Origin: Rummeliibacillus stabekisii
GTDB lineage: Bacteria > Bacillota > Bacilli > Bacillales_A > Planococcaceae
Direction of reading: 5' to 3'
DNA: 51,060 nucleotides
Assembly: GCF_007988965.1 (NCBI RefSeq)
Contig: NZ_BJVD01000015.1
Span: forward strand, 1 to 51,060
The position numbers were made by a program, and so were the translations under genes. The notes below the pieces were generated by a model. The model was not told the origin of the DNA. It did not search any database and was given only the letters and a program-made list of their open reading frames with translations. Shown one piece after another: positions 51,031 to 51,060 of this stretch (positions within the stretch are counted from its first letter, which is position 1; each line of letters begins with the position of its first letter).

Positions 51031-51060
51031 ATAAAAGTTCGCTAAAACAAACGAACGACA

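Overview
The window is low-GC Firmicute chromosome, most likely a spore-forming Bacillaceae/Planococcaceae (Lysinibacillus/Solibacillus-like). The reasons are strong GGAGG ribosome binding sites, frequent TTG/GTG starts, a GerA-type germinant receptor operon, Bacillus-type Fur, PerR and BirA operators, L-box and G-box riboswitches, and bacterial nitric oxide synthase. The genus cannot be fixed from the sequence alone. I see no rRNA or tRNA gene, CRISPR array, prophage or insertion sequence. The right edge carries two tandem TTGACA/TATTAT promoters of the type that precede rRNA operons.

Region by region. 1-4.9 kb: OmpR-type response regulator, sensor kinase, small haem-copper-oxidase-like membrane protein and MMPL exporter, read as one operon. 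4.9-12 kb: YtkA-domain lipoprotein, EamA exporter divergent from a Crp/Fnr regulator, GNAT acetyltransferase, a PfkB kinase overlapping a phosphatase-like protein, a DUF421 membrane protein and a fosmidomycin-resistance-type MFS pump. 12-17.7 kb: SIMPL protein, M48 membrane protease, NmrA/YwnB-like oxidoreductase, two unknown membrane proteins and an unknown 428-residue protein. 17.7-22.9 kb: AlaX editing protein, DUF6509 protein, a chromosomal FusB/FusC-type EF-G-binding protein behind what looks like a translational attenuator with a 15-codon leader peptide, YvbH-like protein, YrvL-like protein, a dispersed repeat, and bioY under a BirA box. 22.9-31.4 kb: RlmI-type methyltransferase, NlpC/P60 hydrolase, SDR, IsdG-type haem monooxygenase, diguanylate cyclase, small proteins and a MacB-like ABC pair.

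31.7-34.3 kb is a germinant receptor operon with A and C subunits but no B subunit. 34.4-39.5 kb is an iron module: a ferredoxin-NADP reductase-like flavoprotein (IruO/YumC type) divergent from a four-gene siderophore ABC importer, with a Fur box in each promoter. 39.7-40.8 kb holds an Rgg-family regulator divergent from an unannotated 34-codon hydrophobic peptide, a candidate peptide-signalling pair. 41.1-44.2 kb has catalase, with a PerR box abutting its promoter, divergent from nitric oxide synthase. 44.3-47.5 kb has a CynX/NimT-type MFS protein and lysP under a lysine riboswitch. 47.6-49.9 kb is xpt-pbuX under a guanine-class riboswitch. 50.0-50.6 kb is ypsA, followed by the stable-RNA-type promoters.

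The strongest leads for new biology are the Rgg/small-peptide pair and the leader-peptide attenuator in front of the fusB-like gene. Secondary leads are a phosphatase-like protein with Lys in place of the P-loop Arg, the B-less ger operon, and unusual extra hairpins in both riboswitch leaders.
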